Shown here: positions 22,720-34,915 of the stretch, piece after piece
How positions within the stretch are numbered: position 1 is the stretch's first letter
Layout of the letters: every line of letters begins with the position of its first letter
NCBI GenBank assembly: GCA_910592005.1
Contig: CAJVPP010000084.1
Location: 1-50,516, forward strand
DNA from: Funneliformis mosseae
Taxonomy: Eukaryota; Glomeromycota; Glomeromycetes; Glomerales; Glomeraceae
DNA: 50,516 nucleotides
Direction of reading: 5' to 3'
Notes under the pieces: model-generated
The model's database searches: none
What the model was told of the DNA's origin: nothing
What the model saw: the letters and a program-made list of their open reading frames with translations, nothing else
Translations under genes and position numbers: made by a program

Positions 22720-22890
22720 TTCTTTTAGATCAAATCAAATCAGATCAGATTAGATCAACTTAACTTGTTAGATAAATCTGATTAAATCATATAATAATTA
22801 GATCAAATAAAAATTTAAATTAAGTTAGATTTCTACTTGACTTGATTTGATCTCTCAGTTTAAATAATTTGATTTATCTGATCTTATACA
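22720..22890 (-). repeat. Palindromic-motif repeat family, partial copy 3
   Basis: Contains AAATCAGATCAGATTAGATCA and GATTTGATCTCTCAGTTTAA followed by TAATTTGAT. These match the end of the copy at 39.7 kb in the same orientation, so this copy is inverted relative to its neighbour at 22.1-22.6 kb. Confidence 0.55.
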
Positions 22891-22908
22891 TTAAAGAATT
22901 TTATTATA

Positions 22909-23003
22909 TAGAAAGATTTCTAAAAAAAATCAGATTCCAAAATATTTTTGGCTAAAATTAAGAGCTTAATTCCTAGAATCTGATTTTTGTATTAATCAAC
23001 CCA
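22909..23003 (+). mobile_element. Diverged, internally deleted copy of the 157-bp MITE
   Basis: About 95 bp flanked by TA. It begins TAGAAAGATTTCT, keeps the internal GGCTAAAATTAAGAGCTTAA segment and ends in a diverged right repeat (TCTGATTTTTGTATTAATCAACCCA). It lacks about 60 bp between TTAAGAGCTTAAT and the right end compared with the copies at 31.2 and 46.1 kb. Confidence 0.7.
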
Positions 23004-23043
23004 TATGTTTCATATATAATTTACTTGCTACTATTTTCATATA

Positions 23044-23239
23044 CAGTCAATCCTCTCTAAATGCACCCTTTCTAATTGCACACACTATATATTTCTCTCT
23101 AAATGCACGCTCTCGTTCAGTCTCAAGCATCTAGAATTCATATAAAAATTTTCTCTTTAAATGCACACCTTCTTTAAATACACATTTTTAAAAATTTTCA
23201 TTATGGTCCTAAGGGAATGCATTTAGAGAGGGTTAACTG
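23044..23239. mobile_element. 196-bp TA-flanked MITE with pogo/Fot1-type terminal repeats
   Basis: The left end reads CAGTCAATCCTCTCTAAATG and the right end, read on the other strand, CAGTTAACCCTCTCTAAATG: an imperfect terminal inverted repeat of about 22 bp. TA lies directly outside both ends. Internal direct repeats of TCTCTAAATGCAC occur. Ends starting CAGT(C/T)AACC with a TA target are typical of pogo/Fot1 and related Tc1-mariner superfamily elements. It sits about 200 bp upstream of the UBP6 start codon. Confidence 0.85.
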
Positions 23240-23440
23240 TAATTATTTTTATAAAAATAATATTATATAATTTAAATTTTAAATATAAATTTTTAAGGTA
23301 TTGAAATACTTTTATAAATTTTATCCATTTTTTCCAAATCGAGAGTTACGATCACGTGAGAGTAATTGGCTTGCTATTTTTTTCAGAATTTTTTTTTTTT
23401 TTTTTTAAAACTTAGCCACCTAACCTCTTTACAATACAAA

Positions 23441-25889
23441 ATGTCGTCAATTAAAGGTTTGTTCAAGAGTTATGTTCAATGGTTACTTAAAATTTTTTCT
23501 CATGTATTAATTTGCCCATAGTTGTCGTTACCTGGAGTGGAAAAAACTTTGATTTAGAAATTGAAGAAGATGATTCGGTTGATTCCATTAAAGCTAAAAT
23601 GTACAGTTTGACAAGTGTAGAACCTGATAGACAAAGACTATTATTTAAGGGCAGAATCTTGACGGTAAATAAGTTTATTATACGCTCATTATATTATTTA
23701 ATATTTATTTTATATTTTTATTTAGGAAAGTTCTGATTTAAGCACTTTGAACATCAAAGAGGTTTCGAAATTTATTTATTTATATTTTGAATCAACTTTA
23801 AAATATTTCTTGTTAACGTATTTACATTCTGGATATAGGGAAGCAAATTAATGGTACGTTAATTAAAGTTTGATCCTATCGTTGCATTAATTTTTCGTTA
23901 AAGTATCTATTATTTATTTAGATGATGGGAACGATTGGTGAACTACCAACGGAGCCAAAAGAAAGAACTTTATTCTATGAAGATATGACAGATAAGCAAC
24001 TGGCCGAAACCGTATGAATTTAAATTTAACTATGTAAATATAGCAGAAATCCATCATTATTAATGATCCTTTATTAACAGTTGAAATTACCGTCCGGTCT
24101 TGAAAATCTTGGTAATACCTGTTACATGAATGCCACCTTGCAATGTCTTCGAGCTATTCCAGAATTGCAAGAATCACTCAATAGGTAAAGCATTTGTGTT
24201 ATTAACTTATATTTAGTGATTTTAACCAAATTTGGGTTATTATAGTTTTACAGGTAGAGAATCGGATGCCAATATCTTACAGAGAAATCTTACGACTTCT
24301 TTACGTGATCTGTATCATCAAATGGATCAAACCACTGGACCTTCCTCTCCGCAAATTTTTCTACAGGTATGCTGCTAATATCGATGAAGGGTTTCAAAGA
24401 TTATTTTTATTGAAAGATTTAATGTTATTATCTTTAGGTGCTTAGAAGTGCTTTCCCTCAATTTGCTCAACGTAATGCTCACGGATTTATGCAACAAGAT
24501 GCTGATGAATGTTGGTCTCAAATCATAACTAGTTTGAATCAAGCAAATGTTGCTATACCTAAACAAGATTCTAATTCATCATCAATAGAAGGATCATTTA
24601 TTGATCGTTATATGAAAGGAGAATTTACTTCAACGTGTGAATTGTCTCGTAATCATGTATATCATTTTATTTTTGCAGAATAAATAATTAAAATTTTTAT
24701 TTTTATTAATTTTATTAGCCTTAAATGTCTTGAAGATCCCGAAGAAGCGGAGGTTGTTACTAAGGAAGAATTTTTTACTTTAAAATGTCATATCACAGTA
24801 CAAACAAATTTTATGCAAAATGGAATTATGCAGGTACGTGGCTTAATTATTTATATAATACGTTCTTTATAAGGATGGTCACTTGTAATAAAAATTAACT
24901 CACTCTTTTATTTATAATAACCAAATTAATTAACTTATGCGACCAACCAACTTTATTAGGGCTTAGATGAAAAGATCGAAAAAAATTCTCCTACATTAGG
25001 GAGAATGGCAACGTACAGTAAATCTTTACGTGTAAACCGGTTACCAGCATATCTTACAGTACAATTTGTAAGGTTTTATTGGAAAACCGACCGTAACATT
25101 AAAATTTTACGTAAAGTAAAATTTCCAATGGAATTAGACGTTACAGATATTTGTACTGATGAATTAAAAAACAAAACGTTACCTCTTAGGAACAGTTTAC
25201 TTGAATTGGAAAAAGAAAGAGCAAGTTCAAAGGTACGAAATTATTTGTATAAGAGGTTCAGAAAAATTTTTTTTTAAAAAAAAAATTTATTTTTAGCGAA
25301 AAGCAAAACTTGCAGCGAATGATATTAATCAAAATACAACAGATTCAAAAAATGATGAAACAACAAATGTAGAAGAACTTGAAAAACTTAAAAAACTTAT
25401 TGATCCTGAATTAGCTAAAGACGTTGGAGCTAATGTATCAGGATTATATGATCTTTGTGCGGCACTTACTCATATTGGAAGATCAACCGATTCCGGTTAA
25501 TTTATTTATTAATTATTTTTGTCTTTGTTTAATAAATTATATTCTTTTTTAATTTAATGGATTTTTAATCTTTTAGGACATTACATTGGGTGGGTTCGTA
25601 AAGAAAATTCTGGTACGTAATAATTTAAAAATATATCCAAAATTATACGTTAGTTTTTTTTTTATTTTAAATAAACTCTTTTTTTTTAGATGATTGGATT
25701 AAATATGATGATGAAAAGGTTTCAATTGTAACGCAAGAAGATATTCTAAAATTGGATGGAGGAGGTAAATAAAGTAAATTAAATTAATTATGCTTGATCT
25801 TTCTTTGATCGTTATTAATTATAATTTTTATGGCAGGTGATTGGCATATCGCATATATTTTATTATATAAATCAAAACAGATAGCGTAA
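23441..25889 (+). CDS. UBP6: Proteasome-associated deubiquitinase UBP6/USP14
   Basis: Ubiquitin-specific protease of the 19S proteasome that trims ubiquitin chains before degradation. Exons 23441-23456, 23522-23664, 23726-23761, 23839-23853, 23922-24011, 24081-24184, 24246-24366, 24438-24634, 24719-24833, 24960-25232, 25297-25495, 25577-25612, 25690-25764 and 25837-25889 join in phase to 490 residues (human 494). The N-terminal ubiquitin-like domain (1-about 75) binds Rpn1. The Cys box GLENLGNTCYMNATLQCL puts the nucleophile at residue 114. QQDADECW, LPAYLTVQFVRF, the His box DSGHYIGWV (His438) and GGGDWHIAYILLY follow. One exon is only 15 nt. The exon 8 donor is uncertain: AC|GTGTGA keeps frame and gives GEFTSTLKCLEDPEE, which fits the family best. 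A poly(A) signal AATAAA lies at 25919-25924. Confidence 0.95.
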
Positions 25890-25918
25890 ACGCGTCGATT
25901 TTATGACGAATTTTGTCA

Positions 25919-25924
25919 AATAAA
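25919..25924 (+). promoter_or_regulatory. Possible polyadenylation signal of UBP6
   Basis: Canonical AATAAA hexamer 30 bp after the UBP6 stop codon, followed by T-rich sequence. Confidence 0.5.
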
Positions 25925-26652
25925 GATACAAACTTTATTAAATTTCTATTTATGTTTTTTGTGTGACCTTTTTTTTTCAATTTATCCTTCATATTTTTAC
26001 AACAAAACAAAACATAAATTCCAATATATTTTTTTTTTTAAAAAAAAAAAAATCGTGGCTCGTTCTATAACATCAATAATTGAGCCGATGCTGATTGGCT
26101 TTTGCAATTGCACAAAAGTCTAAAAATTTTTTTAATTAAGATCGTTACGAACCAGGGACAATGATTTTATTTTTATTTCCGTTTATATTAACAAATAATT
26201 CTGCTTAATTACCCATTAAAATAAATACATAAAGATAAATTTTGTCGATCATCTATATTGAATAATATTTAAAAAAAAAACTTCGCTCTACACTACAAGA
26301 AGAAATTGGTAGTCTAATACTATTTGAGATAAAGGGGTAATTGACGAACCATGTTATTTCACCAAAATGCATTGCAACCTTTTTATTTTATATGCTTCTT
26401 GGAAAGTAGAATAAAATCATTTGGTTGATAAAACCCGATGATCAAAATTCGAGGATTTAGAACTACTGAACTTGGTGAGGTAGGTAATGTGCCCTGATAT
26501 TGGGAAAGATTAGTCTGATAACTACAAATAGTTTTATTTATTACAGAATATATTATTCTATCATTTATTTATTTATTTTTTTTTTTAAAAAAAAGTAATG
26601 AACGGCATACTTTTTATATATAATTACAAATCCCATAATAATTTAAATAATT
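25925..26652. other. Convergent 3' intergenic region of UBP6 and SWA2
   Basis: About 730 bp without coding signal between two stop codons facing each other. A T-run followed by an A-run (26030-26053) can form a hairpin. Nothing else is recognised. Confidence 0.5.
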
Positions 26653-29600
26653 TTATAAATGATTTTGAACCTTAAAAACATCCCAAGCATCATTTAAAGT
26701 AGAAAATACACCGTTGGCCAATAACTTTTGTTCTATTGTAGTTAATGAACTTAACTATAAAGAATATATTCATGTTAGTACGTCACAACTTATAAAATAA
26801 TATAAAGGAAAAAGAACACAAACCTTATCAGGATGAACTTTAGCAATAGCTTTCATATATCTAACTTTAACTTGTGAAGGAGTTACTAATTCGTGTAGTC
26901 CTATCGTTTTCCATCCAACGCCATCCCATAAAACAATATCAAGACTACTTATTAAAGCTCTAATATTTGTTTCTTTCCCTCCTTTCCATTGCAATATCTT
27001 TTGATCGACTTGATCTTTCAACCTTAGTTTTTCTGCATCTTCGAGCTCTTGTTGTCGAGCTTGATCTCGTAGTTTAGCAACAGCTGGAATATTAAGGTCA
27101 ACATATGTCGAAGATGTTGCTGAATTATTAGATTCCATAGGATCGATAAATCCAAATGCATTTAGGGGTGCTCCAAATGTACTTTGAGTTTCTGATCGTG
27201 CTAAACCTGTAGATATTGAAGTATCTGAGAGCATGAACTCATTAAATTCGTAATGTTTTGATGACTTATTTGACAATATTGGGGGAGAGTGATTTTCTCC
27301 CTTGATTCCTGTTTCACCACTTGTTATTATTTTAATGGCTTTTTGACATCGTCTTAATCCATCGCTCACGTTTTTACCACTATTTGGATCAGCGCTAATC
27401 AACTTTTGATAATCGTCTCTTGCATTTTCGTATTTTTCCATGATTTCATAAGCAGAAGCTCTCCGAAATAATGCTTTTGTATACTGATCCTTCAAATTAA
27501 TAGAAACCCCGGGAGGAGGTGGTAAGGAATAATCATCAATTAACCGAAGTGATAGAGTGCAATCGTCCGCGCATCCACGATGATCACCATTCTTGAATTT
27601 AGCAGCTGCTCGATTATTATATAAAATAGCACGTAATAAATGTTTTGATGGAAGAGAATCAATAGCCAAAGAATAAAGTTGTTCAGCTTCACCAAATTGG
27701 CCAAGTTTAAAAAGTTCATTTCCATTTGTTTTATGAATCTCAGATTTATTCAAATGCTCAGGTGAAGCAAAAACTACGGATCTTGGAGGTTTTGAAGGTT
27801 TTTCGACATGAATCGATGAAGATTCGCGAACAGGTAACTGTAAATTATTTGATAATGGTCGTCGACGGGCAGGTGAGATATAAGTCGAGTCGGATGTATT
27901 TATATCCGGTTTTGTGGATCGTGAAGGCACAATTGGTTTCGATGGTTTCTTTAATTCACTACGATAGAAAGGACGGTAACGATCATCATTACTTTCTCTA
28001 ATATTGGAAGATGCTATACCAAATCTATTTCGATCTGTTAGTACGTCATCATCACTACTATCTCTAAGCCTTGATGATACTGGGATAAATTTATTTCGAC
28101 CAGGCGCGGGTAGGTCATCTTCACTGCTATCTTTTGCGTTTGAAGAAACAGAAACGAATCGATGTCTTCCGGATACCGGACGACGACCAATATCATCATC
28201 ACTGCTACTGTCATCAAAACTATCTTGAAATCTTTCTTCAACCCGTTCAAACTTATTTCCCGGAAAATCATCATCAGATTGAAAATTATTCTCTTGCATC
28301 CACCTAGGTCTTCTACTAAAATCTTCTTCAGAATCTTGCAATTCTTCCAATGCTTTATTTACTACTTCTTTTGATTGTTTATAGAAAGCGCTCGCTTTTT
28401 TAAGAGCACTCGCTCCAAATTCACTAGCGGTAGAGATAAGTTTTTCTTTTTGTTGTAAAAAATTTGATGATACTGAAGCTGATGAACGATCGCTACTTTC
28501 GCCATCAGAAATACTAACACCATAAACATTACGTTTTGGTACACTAAGTGTGTGAGCTTTTGATGGAAGGCGCCCTCTCCCAATATAACGATCATCATCT
28601 TGACCTTGATGGGGATGATCGAGTGTGTTTGATCTTCGACGACCCATGCCATATGGTTGTGATTTATTTGATCCACTTTTAGGGGCTTGATTACTAGGAA
28701 TTTTATCTATAGTTTCACACTGTTGTATAAGTATTTCAATTGCAGATGAAACATCTTCACCATTATCCGTAGCAGCCAATGCAGCTTCCGCTTCGTCTGC
28801 CGAGAACCCCATGTCAACAATTTGTGCAATCAAATGATCTTTAAATTCATTTCTTGGTTTTGAACTGTTGCTTAAATCCTTTTCTTTATTATGTGATGAC
28901 GCATCCTTTTTTGCCGAAATTGGTTTTGCCAGTTCTCCCAAAGGATTATCATCCTCCTCAACGTTAAATTTTGAAGCAGGTGATGAATATTTAGTTTGTT
29001 TTTCAGCAAATCCAAAAACCATTAAATCATCGGTTGTTGAAGAGACCTATCTCGTGAATTATAAATAAAATAAGTTACCGTAATTAAAAATATGAGAAAT
29101 AAAGTCAAAAGTCAATAAATTACCGTGTTTTGCGCCTTGTTGTTAGTTGTATCATCATTAGATAATAAATTCAAATCCCATTGAATCTCCCTCGACGTGG
29201 GTTTTAAATGAGGAACATTTTGCGAACTTCTAATTAATTTTAATGATAATTTAGTACTTTAAGAACAATTATTAATAAAGGTAAAATTAACCTACAAACA
29301 TTTGATTATTTGAAGAATCTCGATATATCGATTCAGAAATTTCACATGGATTTTCTTTTGACAAAATATCATATATATCTCCGGTTTTCTCTCGCGCACT
29401 TGAACCTTTTCCTTCTAAAGAATCCCAAAATTGTGATTGATCATAATGTTCTTTTAATTTTTCATGTTCTTCTTGTAGTTTACGCTGTTGTTCTTGTTCT
29501 TGCAATTTACGTTTTTCCGCTAATGATAAACTTGGTGGTTTCTTATTAAAAGGCAAAAGATCATCTAATGATTCTACGCTGTTATTATTTGAAGTTGAAG

Positions 29601-29730
29601 ATAAACTTGGCGAAATACTTGGTGATTTATTGTTATTACTATATAAATAATTTGAAGAATAAATTTTCTTTCCAGTCGTTGAAGGTGTCAACAAAAAATT
29701 TTGATGATTAGCGGGAATACTTGAATCCAA

Positions 29731-29761
<31 letters not shown>

Positions 29762-29988
29762 AATCTTTTAAATACAGGAGAATTAACATTTATAGCTTGA
29801 GAAAGGAAATTATTTTGATTGGATGAATTAAATGTTGTAGATTTGATTGGTGATGTAGAAAGTGTTGCTGAATTTTTCGGTAGAGTTGCTGGTATACCTC
29901 GCATTGCATTTAATGAAGTATTATTATTTTTTTGATTTTGAGATTTATTGGAACCAGAACCCCAAATTAAGTCATTCAGATCATCCAT
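26653..29988 (-). CDS. SWA2: Auxilin/Swa2-like clathrin-uncoating J-protein (UBA, TPR, J domain)
   Basis: Cofactor that recruits Hsp70 to clathrin coats and triggers uncoating. Minus-strand exons 29988-29300, 29229-29124, 29046-26824 and 26754-26653 join in phase to 1039 residues. The N-terminal 330 residues are Ser/Asn rich with clathrin/adaptor-type short motifs (DDLNDLIWG at the start, QFWDSL, REIQWDLNLL, DDLMVFGF). A UBA domain (about 331-374) has AQIVDMGFSADEAEAALAAT. TPRs (about 700-840) begin KTNGNELFKLGQFGEAEQLY and continue with LYNNRAAAKFKNGDHRGCAD. The C-terminal J domain includes WKTIGLHELVTPSQVKVRYM and the HPD motif (KVHPDK). UBA-TPR-J order matches yeast Swa2 rather than animal auxilin with its PTEN-like domain. 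The first intron is placed at AT|GTTTGT because it alone keeps the frame into SSQNVPHLKPTSREIQWDL. Confidence 0.9.
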
Positions 29989-31158
29989 ATTTACAAATAC
30001 TTTTAACTATTGAAACCGAAAATGTATAAAGGAGGTCAAAGAATGCTTGAAAAAAAAAAAATTTCTTTTAAAGAACAATTAATTTAAGAGATTTTTTTTT
30101 CTTGGATTAATATTCGAAAGTTCAGTCACAATTCAAATCTTTTTAAATTTATTATAGAGATTAAAGCAAGAATATGGGAACAGTGTCATTTAAGATACAA
30201 AGAGAATCGAATTTAAATATTTATAACTAAACGAAAGTTTTATAAAAGAAAAACGAGAACGAAAAAAAAATAAACAGGCGATCATGCATTATAATTATGT
30301 TGTGGCTCGGTCGTACAGAACTACAGCCACGTTTTATCCCAAAGACAAGATTGGCTTTTTGGGTCGATCATTCCATAAAAAACCCAAAAGCGGGAAAATT
30401 TATTTAAAGTTGCTCCGCCATTATTTTATTTCACCAATTTGGGAAAACTACGATTTAAATTCACTCATATAATTTATCAACGATAAAGCAGGCCGTATAA
30501 ACATAACCTTTTTAAGTTTGTTATAAGCCTCAATTGGAAAAAAAGCCACTCAAGAAACTTTTTAATTCGGGTCGGAGGAATTAAAACTTTATTGAACATT
30601 TTTTTTGATTACGGCATACCTTTTTTCAATCATATATACATACTGTATATAATATTGTCATTATATATTATCGATATTACTATGACTAATTTTATATAAT
30701 TATATAATTACGGTATTCTATTTAATTCTTAAATACAAATCATTATCGAGTATACATTGTTTCTCAGTTCTTTATTTCGATAATTTAATTACCATTAGAA
30801 CCAATTAAAAAAGTATTACTATCAAATCTATCAGATGAATATATTTAGCATTTGGTGTTACGATTAGAGTCATCCTAAGATTTATATAGACAACTCATAA
30901 TACTTATAATTTTAAATAACTAATTAAAAAAAAAATAAATAAATAAAATATGAATTATATATAACAATAATTATATAAGTATTTAGAAAATTTTATTTTT
31001 TATATTAAATATGATTATTTTTTAAGTAAAATAAGTAAAATAAGTTCAGGTTTAATATTAATCCAAAAAAAGTAAAAAAAAAATCTAATAAATATCAAAT
31101 AATAAAACTAATATATAATTAGTAATTTTTATTAATTTATAATAATTATATTTATATA
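29989..31158. other. SWA2 promoter side and start of AT-rich desert
   Basis: No supported gene. A 62-codon open frame at 30284-30472 has no recognisable similarity or context and is probably chance, though this short stretch (30270-30470) is less AT-rich than its surroundings. Beyond 30.6 kb the sequence becomes extremely AT-rich. Confidence 0.5.
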
Positions 31159-31315
31159 TGGGAGGGTTTCTAGGAAAATCAGGTTCCGAGAAATTTTTGA
31201 CTAAAATTAAGAGCTTAATACATTTTATTCTAATAACATCAAAAACTAAAATGCAATAAAAATCTCATTTTTGCTAAAAAATTCCCGGAACCTGATTTTC
31301 CTAGCAATCAATCCA
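31159..31315 (+). mobile_element. 157-bp TA-flanked MITE, copy 1
   Basis: Starts TGGGAGGGTTTCTAGGAAAA and ends, read on the other strand, TGGATTGATTGCTAGGAAAA; both ends continue with TCAGGTTCC. The inverted repeats are about 38 bp and imperfect at the outer edge. TA flanks both ends (31157-31158 and 31316-31317). The centre holds ACTAAAATTAAGAGCTTAAT. A near-identical copy of the same length lies at 46149-46305. The TA target and short TIRs fit a Tc1/mariner-mobilised MITE. Confidence 0.9.
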
Positions 31316-31873
31316 TATATTAAAAAAACATTAATATAATATAAATATTTTTTATATAATTAAAAATAAATTATATATAAAAATCTAAACAATTAAAATT
31401 AATCTGAAAATTTTTAGTTTAGAATAAATTAAGTTCAGTTTTAAATTATATAAAAATCATTCTAAAAATTTTCAGTTTAATTCATTTAATCAAATAATTA
31501 AATTATTATTATATCAAAAAATAACAATATTGTTTAATAAAAATAATCAAAATAGCATTCCTATCAAATAATAAAAGAATTATTTAATAGGAAAATCAAA
31601 ATTATCATTTTCATCAAATGATAAAAGAATCATTTAATATAATAATTAAAATTATTATTACAATTAAATGATAAAGATATATAATTAAACTAAATTTTTA
31701 GATTAATTTGAAATTTTTAATTTGAATCAAATTTTATAATTTACAATTTAATTAAGATTCAAATTAATATCTTATATTTTATAATCTAAATTGAATTGAA
31801 CTAAAATTTTAATTTAATTTCAGATTAACTTATAATTTAAATTGAAATGAACTATTTAAAGTATTAATTATAT
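31316..31873. other. AT-rich low-complexity region
   Basis: No gene. 31540-31680 contains degenerate repeats of TTCATCAAATGATAAAAGAATCATTTAAT type. The rest is repetitive AATTTAAATT-like sequence. Confidence 0.5.
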
Positions 31874-32471
31874 TGTTAACGTGCAATCCTTACGAATTGC
31901 GATAGTTAGACAGGGTATTCGAGTAGTGATTCTTTTAAGTTTACATAGCAATTTAATCTCAGTTTAACTCAAGTTTATAATTTACATAGCAGTGTATTTT
32001 TGACATGACGAAAAGCAAAATAGCTCAATTGATTCAGAGGTATAATAATATGTTTATTGATGATAAGTAATCAAAATAAGAAATAAAATAATAATAATAT
32101 ATGAAATAAGAAAATAAGAAAGAATAAGAGAAATCAAAAGAGTTAAATACTAATTGAAATATTAGGCTAGGCGCTTCTATAAGAACTGCTAGATGTATAT
32201 CTAAAAGCAAACTAAAGGAAAAACTAAAAGTGAATTACAAGCGAACTTAAGTTTATATGATTTTATCGCTTTCTATTTATATTAAATTAATACATAGACA
32301 GATATAACAAACAAATCAAATATATCTAATATGTCCGATATATCAAAGATATCAACTATATCAAATATATCCAGTTTATCAAATATATCAAATATATTAA
32401 ATATGTCCGATATATCTAACATTCAGATTTGCAATATACTGCATCACGTTCGTTAATCCAATCCTGTTACA
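31874..32471 (+). repeat. Solo-LTR-like dispersed repeat, copy A
   Basis: Starts TGTTAACGTGCAATCC and ends AATCCTGTTACA, so it opens with TG and closes with CA and has TGTTA...TTACA ends like a retrotransposon LTR. About 598 bp. It contains GATTCTTTTAAGTTTA, A-rich stretches and a tandem ATATCAAAT-like array (32315-32420). Two diverged relatives in the same orientation lie at about 32750-33350 and 47936-48420. The flanks are TAT repeats, so a target duplication cannot be proven. Confidence 0.5.
32315..32420 (+). repeat. Tandem 9-bp ATATCAAAT-like array
   Basis: About ten imperfect units reading ATATCTAAT, ATATCAAAG, ATATCAACT and ATATCAAAT, with interspersed ATGTCCGAT. Lies within copy A of the LTR-like repeat; the same position in the relatives at 33.25 and 48.35 kb has ATATTAATT units. 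Confidence 0.75.
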
Positions 32472-32749
32472 ATATATATATAAATATTTATAATAAAAAA
32501 TTAAATTAATAAAATATAATTATTATATAAATTTAAATAAATTATTTAAATAATAAAAAAAGTTAAATATAAAATTTATATAATCTTTTGTAAAACTTAA
32601 AATATACAATAAAATAAATAATTATTTATAAAAATAATAAAATTTAAATTTTAAATTTTTAGATATTTTATTAAAGTAATAAAAAAATATATATTAAGTT
32701 AAAAAGAATTATATACTAATATTATTTATTTATATAATTATTATATATA

Positions 32750-33350
32750 TTATTAACATACAATCTTTTCAGATTATAACTGTTAGACGTGATATTAAAG
32801 ATTGACTCTTTTAAGTTTATGTAATAAAATCTATAATTTACAAGTTAGTTAAAGTTCTTTTATATACTAAAAATATATTCAAATCTATGATGAATGTATA
32901 ATTTATTTGTTATATATTACCAAGTATATTCAATACACTGTCGAGTATATTTTCATATATTAAGTTAAAAATAAATATTAATTATGTTACTAATATAAGA
33001 TATCTAAAGAAGTCATAAACAATAAAAAATAATTTATTAATAAATAAACAGACTAAAAGATAAAAATACTAAAATAAGAAAATATAAAAAAGAGAATTAA
33101 TTACAAATAAAAAAAAGTAGCCTTGTGCTATCTTTACAAAAAAGGGTTACATATAATTATTGCTGAACTGATCAGATTGCATCTATTAATTAATAATTAT
33201 CTTTTTCTAATGAATTTAATTTTTTATATATATATTCAATATTATATCAAATATATTAACTATATTAATTATATTAATTATATTAAACATATTTAATATG
33301 TTTAATATGTTTAACATTTTTAACATTTAGTACTATGCTATATTTGTAGA
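32750..33350 (+). repeat. Solo-LTR-like dispersed repeat, copy B (diverged)
   Basis: Shares with copy A the ordered segments ATTAACATACAATC, ACTGTTAGACGTGATATTAA, GACTCTTTTAAGTTTA, an A/G-rich middle (33040-33120), a tandem ATATTAATT array (33240-33315) and CATTTAGTACTATGC near the end. More decayed and AT-richer than copy A. Confidence 0.45.
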
Positions 33351-34740
33351 TTTTATATAAATCATATAATTATTATTCTATAATAATATAATTATTTAAT
33401 TAAAAATTATTTATAAAAAGTATTTTTTATTTTTTATATTAAATTAAAATTAGAATTAATATTAGATTATTAAAGTTTTATTAAGAGTTTTATATAGATT
33501 AATTTACTATATTTTTTTTATTAATAATTTAAATTATACTTTTAAATTAAATTAAATAAGTAATTTTTAAATTAATTAATAATAAAATTTACTTTATAAT
33601 TTTTTTTTAAAAAAATTTTAATTTAAATTATATATAATTTTAAAATATTTTTTTATTTTTTTTTTTTAAATAATAACTTATTACAGAAAATTTTTTTAAA
33701 TAAACTAATATTAATTAATATATTATTATTAAATATAAATATTAAAGTAATTTTTTAATAATTTATATTATTTAATAAAAAATTTGTAATAAAAATGTAT
33801 AAATTATCATGTATAAAAATTTTTTGAATTGTATTTATTTGTAAATTAATGCTAAAATTTTATTATCATAAAAAAGAAAATAGACTAAAACAAACATTAT
33901 ATATTCTTATTTAAGTTTTTGTATATAATAATATAAGTCTTATAATTTAATTTTTTTAAATAAAAAATATTAATAATTTCTATAAAATTCCCATTTTAAG
34001 TTCAATAAAATATTTACTTAAGATACTCTTTTTAGTGTATAATTTTTAATTGTAAATTTAATATAGAGTATTTTAATCTTAATTCTAATTAATTAAGTAA
34101 TTTATATGCTATAATTTTAAATAAATATTAAATTCAGAATTATGACACCTTACTCTTCCTTTTTATAAATATGAATTATATATATAATTTTTTTATTTTT
34201 GTGATAACTTGTGATTTTATTTAAATATTAACTAAAAAAGTAAATAATAATAGTTTTGTGATTTATTTTTTAATAAATAGATGGGTTAGCTTAAATGGTT
34301 TATTGTTTTAAAATGATATTTAATTGGATTTATTGTTTATTAAATTATGTTGATTGATTACCATTTAAGTATAAATTATTCAATACAAAAATAAGGCTCT
34401 AATTTTTGTTGATTTTTGTAATATTATATAATAATTTTATTTAGTAAATCTAAACATTTATTTTATTTTTAAATTACTGAACATTTATTAATTAAACAAA
34501 TAAAATACTATTCTTCTATTAATTTATTTATTGATTAACTTAATTAATATCAAATAAAATATATATTTTAACTCATCTTAAAACATAAATATTATAATTA
34601 ATTTTATATTATCAGTTATATTAAATAAATCATTTTTATTTATTCTATTATATTTCTTTAATTTTTTATATTACTATCTATATTATATTTATATCACTTT
34701 TTCACATGTATATTAAATGAAAATTTACTGTTTAGTTATA
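33351..34740. other. Extremely AT-rich region without recognisable features
   Basis: Almost entirely A and T with homopolymer runs and TTAATTAATA words. No open frame of interest, no tRNA-like fold and no terminal repeat pair were noticed. Confidence 0.5.
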
Positions 34741-34915
34741 CAGTCAACTTTTGATATAGTGAACTCTTGATATAATGAATTTTTTAAACAAATATAATAA
34801 AAATACTCTTGTTATAGCAAAATTGGTCAATCAAAATATTCTTAAAATCTTTATTATAGTCTTATAGTGAAGTTGAGATCTAAGACATAGAGTTCGTTAT
34901 AACAAGAGTTGACTG
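34741..34915. mobile_element. 175-bp TA-flanked MITE with CAGTCAACT terminal repeats
   Basis: The left end reads CAGTCAACTTTTGATATAGT followed by GAACTC. The right end, read on the other strand, is CAGTCAACTCTTGTTATAAC followed by GAACTC. These form imperfect inverted repeats of about 26 bp, with TA immediately outside both ends. Related to pogo/Tigger-type ends by the CAGTCAAC start. No coding sequence inside. Confidence 0.85.

Noticed and set aside
24650..24700. Splicing UBP6 exon 8 at CGT|AATC or CAT|GTATAT
   Set aside because: Neither is in phase with the next exon's LKCLEDPEE frame; AC|GTGTGA is in phase and matches the family better.
29287..29299. Ending SWA2 exon 1 at the later GTTAAT donor
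   Set aside because: That phase leads to a stop in the next exon with every nearby acceptor; AT|GTTTGT keeps the frame.
30284..30472. 62-codon open frame upstream of SWA2, in a slightly less AT-rich stretch
   Set aside because: No recognisable domain, no splice partners and no conserved-looking sequence; in divergent position it is more likely promoter DNA.
32315..32420. ATATCAAAT tandem array as a CRISPR array
   Set aside because: Units are 9 bp, contiguous and without spacers; the setting is eukaryotic low-complexity DNA.
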